The translations under genes and the position numbers were made by a program. The notes under the pieces are model-generated. The model was not told the origin of the DNA. It was given only the letters and a program-made list of their open reading frames with translations, and ran no database searches. From Deltaproteobacteria bacterium (GTDB lineage Bacteria > Desulfobacterota > Desulfobacteria > Desulfobacterales > C00003060), in the NCBI GenBank assembly GCA_003647275.1, contig QMMN01000009.1, positions 1-64,000 of the forward strand: a stretch of DNA of 64,000 bases, read 5' to 3'. The first letter of the stretch is position 1; each line of letters begins with the position of its first letter. Positions 1 through 7,722 of this stretch are shown here, piece after piece.

Positions 1-46
1 GCCTCCTTCTTGATATTTTGATCGATTTCAACATAAACCATAAAAT

Positions 47-229
47 CTAAACCAACATCTTTCGCAAAAACTTAGCCCAAATCCTAAAATCAGAGGTGTG
101 TGGGATTAATTCAAAGCTCTCATACCATTCCTGAAGCAGCACCCTCTGGTCCAGGCAACCCTGCCAGGAGGCCTTCATCAGGAAAATATGGGTGTCACCA
201 TAGTCGAAATCGCCGGCAGATAGAATCAT
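47..229 (-). CDS. Small hypothetical protein after the diguanylate cyclase
   Basis: A 60-residue frame whose ATG overlaps the stop of the upstream response regulator by four bases (ATGA), the usual sign of translational coupling. I do not recognise the sequence; it has no signal peptide, membrane segment or cysteine motif, and is rich in aromatic residues. The coupling is the only argument that it is expressed, so it could equally be a chance frame. Confidence 0.35.
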   Translation of the reverse strand: MILSAGDFDYGDTHIFLMKASWQGCLDQRVLLQEWYESFELIPHTSDFRIWAKFLRKMLV

Positions 230-1152
230 TCCTCAGCAAGAAGGCTCTGATTGCCCCCCTGCCTTTTTGCCTCATACATGGCCTGATCAGCTCTTTTTAT
301 GAACTCTGATAAATCCTCACCCGGGTGATATTCAGCAACCCCAACACTCACAGTGGCATCAATACGTCCGCTCGTGCGATATGAGTATACAGCCGGAAAA
401 CGCGTCCTGATCCTTTCAGCGACTTTCCTGGCCTCACTCCCTCTGGTCTCGGGTAAAATAACCATAAACTCATCGCCCCCGTACCGGTATGCCGTATCAC
501 TCTTCCGCAGACACTCTCGAATCACCTCACCCAGTTTAATCAAGACCTGGTCTCCTTCCAGATGACCATAAGTATCATTGTACTGTTTGAACCTGTCCAC
601 ATCCAGTAGCAAGAGTGACAGGGGACCCTTATAGCGAAATGCTCGACTCATCTCTGTTTGCAACTGGGTGTAAAAGTGCCTCATATTATGGAGCTTGGTC
701 AGGTCATCTGTGATGGTCAATTTCCTGAGCTGCTCCTCCATCTGCCGTCGCTGGGCGATGAGGGCCCGCTCTTCAAGGACCCTCTTTAATCTAACAACCA
801 GCTCTTTCAAGCGCACGGGCTTTACGATGAAGTCGCTTGCGCCTTTCTCGATCGCCTCTTCATAGGAGAATTCGTCGCCATAACCGGTGATGATGATCAC
901 ATCAACATCATATTGCTTCTTGACGGCCTCTGTTAATTTAAACCCGTTAATGCCCGGCATTCTAATGTCGGTTATGACCACATCCGCATTTTTATTCTTT
1001 AAGGTTTCTAATGCCTTATCCGCGCTCGGCACGCTTGAGCACCTATAACCGGCACGCTGAATTGCCTCCTGGATGCTCGTCCTGATGACCTCATCGTCAT
1101 CCACAACCAGTATATGGACGCGATCCTGGCCGTTTTGGCCTTTTGCATTCAT
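226..1152 (-). CDS. Response regulator with GGDEF domain (diguanylate cyclase)
   Basis: A 308-residue cytoplasmic regulator with a receiver domain (about residues 12-125) followed by a GGDEF domain (about 145-305). The receiver has the acidic cluster DDD at 18-20, the phospho-acceptor D62 in TDIRMPG and the conserved lysine K111 (VKPVR). The cyclase carries an intact GGDEF signature at 225-229, so it should make cyclic di-GMP from two GTP. RKSD at 216-219, five residues before GGDEF, matches the RxxD inhibitory site for product feedback. No histidine kinase is adjacent, so its partner must be encoded elsewhere. Confidence 0.93.
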   Translation of the reverse strand: MNAKGQNGQDRVHILVVDDDEVIRTSIQEAIQRAGYRCSSVPSADKALETLKNKNADVVITDIRMPGINGFKLTEAVKKQYDVDVIIITGYGDEFSYEEAIEKGASDFIVKPVRLKELVVRLKRVLEERALIAQRRQMEEQLRKLTITDDLTKLHNMRHFYTQLQTEMSRAFRYKGPLSLLLLDVDRFKQYNDTYGHLEGDQVLIKLGEVIRECLRKSDTAYRYGGDEFMVILPETRGSEARKVAERIRTRFPAVYSYRTSGRIDATVSVGVAEYHPGEDLSEFIKRADQAMYEAKRQGGNQSLLAEE

Positions 1153-1328
1153 ATCGCTATGTACTCTGTTGGAATTAAAGTCCTAAAATATAATGCCCTG
1201 GAAATTCTACAACCTTTTGAAATAATAGGCCTTTAATAGCCCATTATTCCAATAATCCCTCCAGGGCGTAGGCACCTATGGACCGCAGGCCAATTGGGGC
1301 AAAGCCTCTAAGTTCGGATGATAAAGAC

Positions 1329-1421
1329 TGGCGGAGAGAGAGGGATTCGAACCCTCGGTAGAAGTTTCCTCCTACACTCGCTTAGCAGGCGAGCGCCTTC
1401 AGCCAGCTCGGCCATCTCTCC
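1329..1421 (-). tRNA. tRNA-Ser (GCU anticodon)
   Basis: On the minus strand the acceptor stem GGAGAGA pairs with TCTCTCC, followed by discriminator G and an encoded CCA. The anticodon arm reads CTCGCCTGCTAAGCGAG, giving anticodon GCT. A long variable arm and TTCGAATC in the T loop fit a class II serine tRNA. Confidence 0.96.
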
Positions 1422-1529
1422 GGGATTTCACTGAAGTGGAATATATTTAACTTTCGGCTCTTTGCTGCATGTTTCTGCCCAGAGCTAAATGCTATAAGCC
1501 AATTGTGAAATTTAACAGCCTAAATTTCA

Positions 1530-1617
1530 TGGCGGAGGGAGTAGGATTCGAACCCACGTCCCGTTGCCGGGAAACGGTTTTCAAGACCGCCGCCTTCAAC
1601 CACTCGGCCATCCCTCC
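1530..1617 (-). tRNA. tRNA-Ser (UGA anticodon)
   Basis: The acceptor stem GGAGGGA pairs with TCCCTCC, followed by G and an encoded CCA. The anticodon loop is CTTGAAA, giving anticodon TGA. It has a long variable arm as expected for serine tRNA. It lies about 110 bp upstream of the GCU serine tRNA on the same strand, so the two may be cotranscribed. Confidence 0.96.
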
Positions 1618-2205
1618 AGTTTAATATGATCAGTTCGTTGTGCTGTCTGTATATTCTGCGTTTTACCCTATGGTGTGAAACTTGATGGGACTTCACCCAA
1701 AAGTTTTACAGCCCTTAACTTATGTTCGGGGCTCGGCTATTGGTATCTCATGCCACCTTGTACATCTTGTCTCCCCATTATAGCCATAATTGTTTTCGGG
1801 TCAACACCTTTCATCTCTAAAGGAGAACACCGAATATCCGGGAGCCACCCTTTGATCCCCCTTGACGGCTCACAAACATCTCTGCTTTATTGCAAACAAT
1901 ATTATGTATTATGCTTTCCTTGGTAAATGTAACAATCAGTCAGGGCTTTAAGCTTTACTTTAGCGCTCATCCCTGGTAAGGAACCAATTTAAATTATTCA
2001 GAAACAAAGAAACTTAATCCTCACCCAAAACCGCTGAACAGGAGCACACCATCGGGGTGACCAGTTAGCCAGGCAGTGGCGTATTTTTTCGTATAATTTT
2101 CAATATACTTGTCAGGCATGATATAATATCATTACCTTGTCTAAAGAGAACGGGCGAAAGAAAACAAAACCCAGAATCGCACATTACACCAAAAATGATA
2201 ATTGA

Positions 2206-2230
2206 ACAGGCTGTTGCCCAAACAGCCTGT
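2206..2230. repeat. Hairpin repeat family 2, full copy
   Basis: Perfect 10-bp inverted repeat ACAGGCTGTT / AACAGCCTGT around the 5-nt loop GCCCA. The same unit recurs at 54279-54300 and, without its second arm, at 60813-60829. Confidence 0.75.
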
Positions 2231-2287
2231 GTCAACCCGCCCCCCGATCTTTGTAAAATTTCAGGAATCTTGTTGGTTCCTTATTAT

Positions 2288-2329
2288 AGAGTAAAGCCCC
2301 CCGCCCGGAAGAGCGGGGGGCTTTACTCT
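2288..2329. repeat. Long perfect hairpin upstream of the helicase
   Basis: Arms 2288-2304 and 2313-2329 are a perfect 17-bp inverted repeat with a run of six C and six G and an 8-nt loop. No T-run follows on either strand, so it is not a classical terminator. It ends 36 bases before the chosen helicase ATG and could affect its mRNA. Confidence 0.75.
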
Positions 2330-2365
2330 CACTCAAAAGCATTTCAAGGGGCATCCCCAAATCAG

Positions 2366-5263
2366 ATGACACTTTCTCGTTATATCGAGGCCCTCAAAAC
2401 CGATCCGGACCTTGGTGAGGCATTCGTATACCATCGCCATTTACCTCCCAAGCCACCCGTCTATGGCCCCCAACTGACCTTTCACGATGATATTGCCAGG
2501 ACGATGCGCCGTCTCGGCCTTGACAGGCTTTACTGCCATCAAGTGGAAGCGATTAATCATCTGAGGCAGGGATCCAATGTGATGGTTGCCACCCCAACCG
2601 CCAGCGGCAAGAGTTTGATCTATAACCTCATTGTCCTGGAAGAGGCACTGAAGAACAGGGAAGCAAAAGCCCTATACATCTTTCCCTTAAAAGCCCTTGC
2701 ACAGGACCAACTGAAAACACTCACGCCATGGCTAAAAGGGATAAAACAGGAAAAGATCTCAGCTGAGATTTACGATGGCGACACCACCCCATACAGGCGA
2801 AAGAAAATCCGAACAGAGCCTCCTCAGATCCTGATCACCAACCCCGACATGCTCCACCGAGGCATTCTGGCCTATCATCAAGGCTGGGAGGAACTCCTGC
2901 GAAATCTGTCGTTTGTCATTCTGGACGAAGTTCACACCTATCGCGGCATATTCGGTTCTCATGTAAACCAGGTGATCCGGAGGCTGAAAAGGCTTTGCCA
3001 ACATTACGGCGCCCATCCCCGCTTCATCCTGCTCTCGGCCACCGTCAACAATCCGCAGGCGTTTGGCGAAAGTTTGATCGAGGAAAAACTTCAAGTGGTC
3101 CAGTCTGCGGGAGCGCCCAAGGCAGGGCACCATTTCCTTTTTCTAAATCCCGTGGCAAGCCCTAATTTTTCCGCAGCCAAGCTCTTTGTTGACTGCATCC
3201 GTCAAGGGTTCAGAACCATTGCTTTTACCCAGTCCAGGCAGGTGACAGAACTGATCCATGTTTGGGTCTCCCGGTTGTCTCCTAAGCTTCGAAAAAAAAT
3301 CAGTTCGTACCGGGCCGGTTTCATGCCCGAGGAAAGGAGACAGATCGAACAAAGACTGACCAGTGGAGATCTGCTCGGCGTCGTGTCCACCAGCGCCCTG
3401 GAGATGGGCATTGATATCGGCCATCTCGATATATGCCTCCTTGTGGGTTATCCCGGCACCATCATCAATACCTGGCAAAGGGGGGGACGCGTGGGCCGGT
3501 CGGGGAGAGAATCGATGGTGATCCTCATCGCAAAACCGGACGCCCTTGATCAATACTTCATGAAACACCCCGATGACTTTTTTGAAAGATCGTACGAAGC
3601 GGCCGTCCTGGACCCCCATAACCCTTATGTGATTGAGGCCCATTTGCCGTGTGCGGCCGCTGAAATGCCGCTGACTCAGGATGACGAAAAGTTTTGGTCG
3701 AAAAATCTTCCCCTTCATCTTGAAAAACTGGAAAGGGAGGGCGCATTGCATCGAACGGCAGAGGGGGAGCCCGCCTGGTTCGCCACAAAACGCAAGCCCC
3801 AGCTTCACGTCAACATTCGCTCTGCTGGCGAGAGTTACACGATCATTGAAAAAGAGACCGGCCAGCCTATTGGTACCATTGATGGTATCAGGGCTTTCAA
3901 AGAATGTCATCCTGGTGCGATCTATCTTCACCGAGCCCGTCAATACCTGGTTGATCATTTGATACTGGCAAAAAAAGACATCATTGCACATCGATCCAAC
4001 CGGCAATACTTCACACGCGTCCGGGCCGAAAAAGAAACAGAGATCATCCGGATCAATCAAAGCCGGCCCAAGGGACAGTTTCTTGTCCGTGAAGGGCAGC
4101 TTAAGGTCACAGAAGTGGTTACCGGTTATGAAAAAAGGGCTCTGCCGGGTCAGGTATTAATGGGCGTCTTTCCACTGGACCTGCCTCCCCAGACCTTTGA
4201 AACCGTTGGTTTATGGATAGAGATCGAAGAGTCATTGAAGCGCTTTGTTGAGAAAAGGGGTCTTGATTTCATGGGCGGCATCCACGCCATCGAACACGCG
4301 GCCATAGGCATGTTTCCGCTTTTTGCCCTTTGTGACAGAAACGATATCGGAGGGATCTGTTATCCTTATCATCCACAGGTTGGCAAAAGTGCTATATTCA
4401 TCTACGACGGCTACCCGGGTGGCGTCGGCCTTGCACAGCACGGCTTTGAGATCATCCTGGAACTCCTGGAAAAGACCATGCACCAGATCAAAAGCTGTGA
4501 ATGTGAGGAAGGGTGCCCGTCATGTATCCATTCTCCCAAGTGCGGTTCAGGCAATAAACCGCTGAACAAAGAGGCTGCCTTGTTGATTCTTGAAGGTCTC
4601 CTGGGCCATATTCCCCTCAGCCAGTTTTCCAGCGAAAAAGACGAGGCCGAGCCGATGCCGTTTCGTCTTGAAGAAGAAGCAGCCTCTGAAGAGAAAACAG
4701 ATCTCCGGCTCCTATTTTTCGACCTGGAGACCCAGAAAACCGCCCAAGAAGTCGGGGGCTGGCAAAACATACACCTGATGAGGGTCTCCGTAGCCGTTCT
4801 TTTTGACAGCCTGGAAAATCGTTTTCTGGTTTATGATGAAGATCAGATTGACGCTCTCCTGGCGCATCTGGAGAAAGCAGACTTGATCGTCGGATTCAAT
4901 ATTAAGCGCTTTGATTACCGCGTTCTGAGCGCTTATACAAGCAAGAATCTAACGAAGCTTCCGACCTTTGATATACTCGAAGATGTCTTCAACCGCCTCG
5001 GTTTTCGACTCGCCCTAAACCATCTGGCTGCAGAGACCTTGAATCGGGAAAAAACAGCGGACGGGCTCCAGGCCGTGGAATGGTTTCGACAGAGGGATTT
5101 TGAAAAGTTGATTGAATACTGCCGTCAGGATGTTGCTATCACAAGGGATCTCTTCCATTATGGTCTGGAAATGTCGCACCTTGTTTTCAGAGAAAAGCAA
5201 GAGAATCGGCGGGTAAGGCTCCTTGTGGACTGGAAACTTGAAGACATGATCGGCCGTGGATAA
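2366..5263 (+). CDS. DEAD/H-box helicase fused to an RNase H-like exonuclease (MrfA-MrfB type)
   Basis: A 965-residue protein from the chosen ATG. The superfamily 2 helicase has motif I ATPTASGKS (75-83) and DEVH (about 186-189); motif VI is in QRGGRVGRSGR. A DUF1998-type region with a cysteine cluster (CECEEGCPSCIHSPKC, near residue 710) matches the zinc-binding end of YprA/MrfA-family helicases. The last 180 residues add a DEDD-type exonuclease fold: DLET, NIKRFD and YCRQDV. In Bacillus the helicase MrfA and exonuclease MrfB are separate proteins repairing mitomycin damage; here they appear joined. The frame extends 57 residues upstream, but that part crosses two hairpins and looks non-coding, so I start at MTLSRY. 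Role in DNA repair is inferred. Confidence 0.88.
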   Translation: MTLSRYIEALKTDPDLGEAFVYHRHLPPKPPVYGPQLTFHDDIARTMRRLGLDRLYCHQVEAINHLRQGSNVMVATPTASGKSLIYNLIVLEEALKNREAKALYIFPLKALAQDQLKTLTPWLKGIKQEKISAEIYDGDTTPYRRKKIRTEPPQILITNPDMLHRGILAYHQGWEELLRNLSFVILDEVHTYRGIFGSHVNQVIRRLKRLCQHYGAHPRFILLSATVNNPQAFGESLIEEKLQVVQSAGAPKAGHHFLFLNPVASPNFSAAKLFVDCIRQGFRTIAFTQSRQVTELIHVWVSRLSPKLRKKISSYRAGFMPEERRQIEQRLTSGDLLGVVSTSALEMGIDIGHLDICLLVGYPGTIINTWQRGGRVGRSGRESMVILIAKPDALDQYFMKHPDDFFERSYEAAVLDPHNPYVIEAHLPCAAAEMPLTQDDEKFWSKNLPLHLEKLEREGALHRTAEGEPAWFATKRKPQLHVNIRSAGESYTIIEKETGQPIGTIDGIRAFKECHPGAIYLHRARQYLVDHLILAKKDIIAHRSNRQYFTRVRAEKETEIIRINQSRPKGQFLVREGQLKVTEVVTGYEKRALPGQVLMGVFPLDLPPQTFETVGLWIEIEESLKRFVEKRGLDFMGGIHAIEHAAIGMFPLFALCDRNDIGGICYPYHPQVGKSAIFIYDGYPGGVGLAQHGFEIILELLEKTMHQIKSCECEEGCPSCIHSPKCGSGNKPLNKEAALLILEGLLGHIPLSQFSSEKDEAEPMPFRLEEEAASEEKTDLRLLFFDLETQKTAQEVGGWQNIHLMRVSVAVLFDSLENRFLVYDEDQIDALLAHLEKADLIVGFNIKRFDYRVLSAYTSKNLTKLPTFDILEDVFNRLGFRLALNHLAAETLNREKTADGLQAVEWFRQRDFEKLIEYCRQDVAITRDLFHYGLEMSHLVFREKQENRRVRLLVDWKLEDMIGRG

Positions 5264-5479
5264 TGCCCTGGATTGATCGATTCGAACACATCGATGCCTG
5301 GCCGAGGCCGAGCACCAAGGAATACAGTTTAAACGAATCAGGATGAACTTTTCAATAAGCAGAACCCGAAACTCGAACCCCGGAACCTGGAATTCGGAAC
5401 TCGAAACTAGTTCAGTGATCATGATAGCGCCGAATGTTAAGATTTCATGGAGGTGCCGGATACTTTCTTCTTGGCAAAT
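5264..5479. other. Intergenic, degenerate low-complexity tract
   Basis: No gene seen. Around 5355-5410 there is a run of related GAAC/CGAA words (cccgaaactcgaacc, then ggaattcggaactcg), a degenerate short-repeat tract of unknown function. Confidence 0.4.
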
Positions 5480-5502
5480 GGGTCAAGAGCAGACTTGACC
5501 CC
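5480..5502 (+). repeat. Left inverted repeat flanking the exporter cassette
   Basis: GGGTCAAGAGCAGACTTGACCCC is itself a hairpin (GGGTCAAG / CTTGACCC). Its last 22 bases match the reverse complement of 11839-11860 at 21 of 22 positions. The two copies bracket the tetR-ybhGFSR genes and the recombinase relic. Confidence 0.7.
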
Positions 5503-5509
5503 TTCACTC

Positions 5510-5783
5510 ACAGCGAACCGCCTGGCCGACCTGCAGGACCCAGATCCGGAGCATCGAACAGCGGATGATCTCGGTACGGGAAGAGGTCCTCTCGCTCGAG
5601 CGCGAGGCCGTCGACGAGAAGGACCTAGCGCCCAACATCCAGCAGGAGATCCTGTTCCTGTCCAGGACCATGAAGGGCCGCGACCCAATATGCGAGAAAG
5701 ACGTCCGCCCCGTTGCCGCCGTTTTCCACTGGACCCGCCAGCGGAAGATGTGGGCCAAACTGGTTGCCGGGCGGCTGAACTGA
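5510..5783 (+). pseudogene. Relic resembling the C-terminal end of a serine recombinase
   Basis: A GC-rich patch unlike its surroundings. One frame reads NRLADLQ, and after a one-base shift the next frame continues TQIRSIEQRM, VREEVLSLEREAVDEKDLA. This coiled-coil pattern ending in VDEKDLA resembles the tail of recombinase-family (resolvase/large serine integrase) proteins. The 72-residue open piece at 5565-5783 has no catalytic domain. I read it as a decayed fragment; the family assignment is tentative. Confidence 0.35.
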
Positions 5784-5930
5784 CGCTTCCCGCTTGATTT
5801 TCTCGCTACTCCCACTCCTCAGGGAGCAATCCTCTGCTTGTATATTCCTCTCTCTTGGTGCAGCCGGATGATGATGCCAACGCTCCATCCAACAGCCGGC
5901 ATCGGAGAAAACTCTGAGTTTAGTTTATTT

Positions 5931-5965
5931 AATCGATTGACTAAATCAATCGATTGTATTATTTT
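5931..5965 (+). promoter_or_regulatory. Probable TetR operator overlapping the cassette promoter
   Basis: Perfect 10-bp palindrome AATCGATTGA-CTAAA-TCAATCGATT at 5931-5955. It overlaps a -35 TTGACT (5937-5942), with TATTTT at 5960-5965 after 17 bp. It lies 30 bp upstream of the tetR ATG, the usual arrangement for autorepression by a TetR dimer. Confidence 0.7.
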
Positions 5966-5984
5966 AATCCTGAAAGGAGAGATC

Positions 5985-6713
5985 ATGGCAAAGAATTCGG
6001 AATCCATGCCTCGCAAGAGCAAACGTGGCGATAAGGCGATTGCTCGCCTCCTGGATGCAGGAGTGGAGGCCTTCGCCCGATATGGGCTGGAAGGGATAGC
6101 CACGAGACAACTGGCAAAAGCAGCAGGGGTGAATGTTGCGGCAATTGCCTACTACTTCGGTGGTAAGGAAGGCTATTACCTCGCCGTAGTAAGACACCTA
6201 GTACAAGAGCGAGCCAAACCGGTGCGAGACCTTATTGAAAGGGTCAGGGGCGAACTGTCGGCTTCAAGAGAGAATCCAGAAACGGCTGTTCGGCTTTTGC
6301 TACAACTGCTTCATGGTCTGGCAGTAACCATAATGCTGAAACACGACGCCGTAGCCATAGCAAGTATCTTCTCCCGCGAGCAACTACGGCCAACAGATGC
6401 TTTTGAGGTGATTTATGAGGGAGTGATTCAACCAATGCACCAGTTGGTGTCTCAGCTTGTCGCCCAAGCTACCAGAAAACCACCCGACACACCAGAAACC
6501 ATTATCCGCGCACATGTGTTACTGGGGCAGGTGTTGTTTTTTCGAATTGCGGGAACCACTCTCTGTCGTCGGCTGGGGTGGAATCATATCACCGAGATTC
6601 GTGCTGAGCAAATTGCCAATATCATTGCCGAGATGGCATGTCGAGCCGTTGGCTTAGATCCTCGCCAAATTGACAGTGGAAAACATAAAAACGGAGTGCG
6701 AGATGAAACGTAA
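5985..6713 (+). CDS. cecR: TetR/AcrR-family regulator (CecR-like)
   Basis: A 242-residue repressor. The N-terminal helix-turn-helix is clear (GVEAFARYGLEGIATRQL, then NVAAIAYYFGGKEGYY, about residues 22-65). The C-terminal half resembles the ligand domain of the CecR (YbiH, DUF1956) group. The ATG is preceded by AAAGGAGA; the frame runs further upstream but through the operator. The next four genes match the order of the E. coli ybhGFSR exporter genes that CecR regulates, so the symbol rests on both sequence type and context. Its ligand is unknown. It probably controls itself and the exporter through the palindrome at 5931-5955. Confidence 0.85.
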   Translation: MAKNSESMPRKSKRGDKAIARLLDAGVEAFARYGLEGIATRQLAKAAGVNVAAIAYYFGGKEGYYLAVVRHLVQERAKPVRDLIERVRGELSASRENPETAVRLLLQLLHGLAVTIMLKHDAVAIASIFSREQLRPTDAFEVIYEGVIQPMHQLVSQLVAQATRKPPDTPETIIRAHVLLGQVLFFRIAGTTLCRRLGWNHITEIRAEQIANIIAEMACRAVGLDPRQIDSGKHKNGVRDET

Positions 6714-7713
6714 AGTGGTCGTTCCAGTAATTGTGGTATTGAGCATGGTGGCTGTAGTTGGAGGCGCATGGCTTTGGCTAAGGAAAGGGGACGTGCCCGA
6801 TCTTGCTACCTTGGAGTTCCAGGGGAACGTTGAGGTCAGAGAGGTACGTCTAGGTTTCCAAGTGGCTGGGCGGATTTTGAAATTGCTGGTTGATGAAGGA
6901 AATGCAGTGAAGCCTGGTCAAGTCCTTGCTGAACTTGAGCCTGGCTATTTCGAGGACGCGGTGAAGCAGGCAGAAGCAGCACTTGCGGCACGCAAAGCAG
7001 AGCTTTTGTGCTTGAAGAACGGCTCAAGGCCCGAGGAGATAGCACAAGCCCGGGCAACGACGCTATCCCGCCGTGTCGCTTTTCTCAATGCGCAAAGGGA
7101 GTTTACACGCAACCAGAAGCTTGTTGGTCGTGGAGCGGTGTCAAAACAGAAATTCGATCACTATAGAGCAGCTCTTGATGAAGCTGAAGCGCAGTTGAGG
7201 GTTGCAGAAGCGTACCAGAAACTCGTGGAACTCGGCCCAAGAGAGGAAGACATTGCGCGAACAAGGGCCCTGGTTGAACAGGCACAGGCCAATCTGGCCG
7301 AGGCCAGGCGACGACGACGGGATTGCAGGCTGCTGTCGCCGGTAAGCGGCATCATCCAGACACGAGTACACGAACCGGGCGACTACGTGAACGTTGGCGA
7401 ACCGGTATTCACCATTACATTGCCGAATCCTGTGTGGGTGCGTGTATATGTCAGCGAGTTGCAACTGGGACGTATTCATCCCGGAATGACGGCCATGGTG
7501 CGGACCGATACCTATCCAGATCATCTATACCAAGGAAGGATAGGGTTCATATCGCCAGTAGCAGAATTCACCCCCAAGACGGTTGAAACCAAGGAAATCC
7601 GAACAGACCTTGTCTACAGAATTCGCGTGATTGTGGAGGATACAAAAGGTGAGCTGCGACAGGGTATGCCAGTGACAGTTATCATTCCCCTAAGTTCGCG
7701 AGGCAGTGAGTAA
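6703..7713 (+). CDS. ybhG: HlyD-family periplasmic adaptor (YbhG-like)
   Basis: Membrane fusion protein of 336 residues linking an inner-membrane ABC exporter to an outer channel. It has one N-terminal membrane anchor (VVVPVIVVLSMVAVVGGAW), a biotinyl-lipoyl-like half motif (GRILKLLVDEGNAVKPGQVLA in the first strand region), a long alpha-hairpin coiled coil (about residues 80-195) and the second lipoyl half (LLSPVSGIIQTRVHEPGDYV). The ATG lies 11 bases inside the end of tetR, with GGAG six bases before it, so the two are translationally coupled. The E. coli homologue is 332 residues. Confidence 0.9.
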   Translation: MKRKVVVPVIVVLSMVAVVGGAWLWLRKGDVPDLATLEFQGNVEVREVRLGFQVAGRILKLLVDEGNAVKPGQVLAELEPGYFEDAVKQAEAALAARKAELLCLKNGSRPEEIAQARATTLSRRVAFLNAQREFTRNQKLVGRGAVSKQKFDHYRAALDEAEAQLRVAEAYQKLVELGPREEDIARTRALVEQAQANLAEARRRRRDCRLLSPVSGIIQTRVHEPGDYVNVGEPVFTITLPNPVWVRVYVSELQLGRIHPGMTAMVRTDTYPDHLYQGRIGFISPVAEFTPKTVETKEIRTDLVYRIRVIVEDTKGELRQGMPVTVIIPLSSRGSE

Positions 7714-7722
7714 AGTGAAAAC

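Larger units (their letters stand above)
1618..2365. other. Intergenic stretch between tRNA-Ser and the helicase
   Basis: About 750 bases with no convincing gene. A frame at 1675-1926 has no homology I recognise and no ribosome site. The stretch holds TATAAT-like boxes at 2092-2097 and 2122-2127 that could serve the helicase, and two hairpins listed separately. Confidence 0.5.

Noticed and set aside
1675-1926. 83-residue plus-strand frame
   Set aside because: No ribosome site, no recognisable domain and mixed composition; intergenic by all signs.
3143-4060. 305-residue frame on the minus strand
   Set aside because: Lies wholly antisense to the helicase gene, which has clear motifs along this stretch; the product shows no domain.
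5447-5797. 116-residue GC-rich frame
   Set aside because: Overlaps other open frames in a GC-rich patch; the only protein-like signal jumps between frames, so I list a relic instead.
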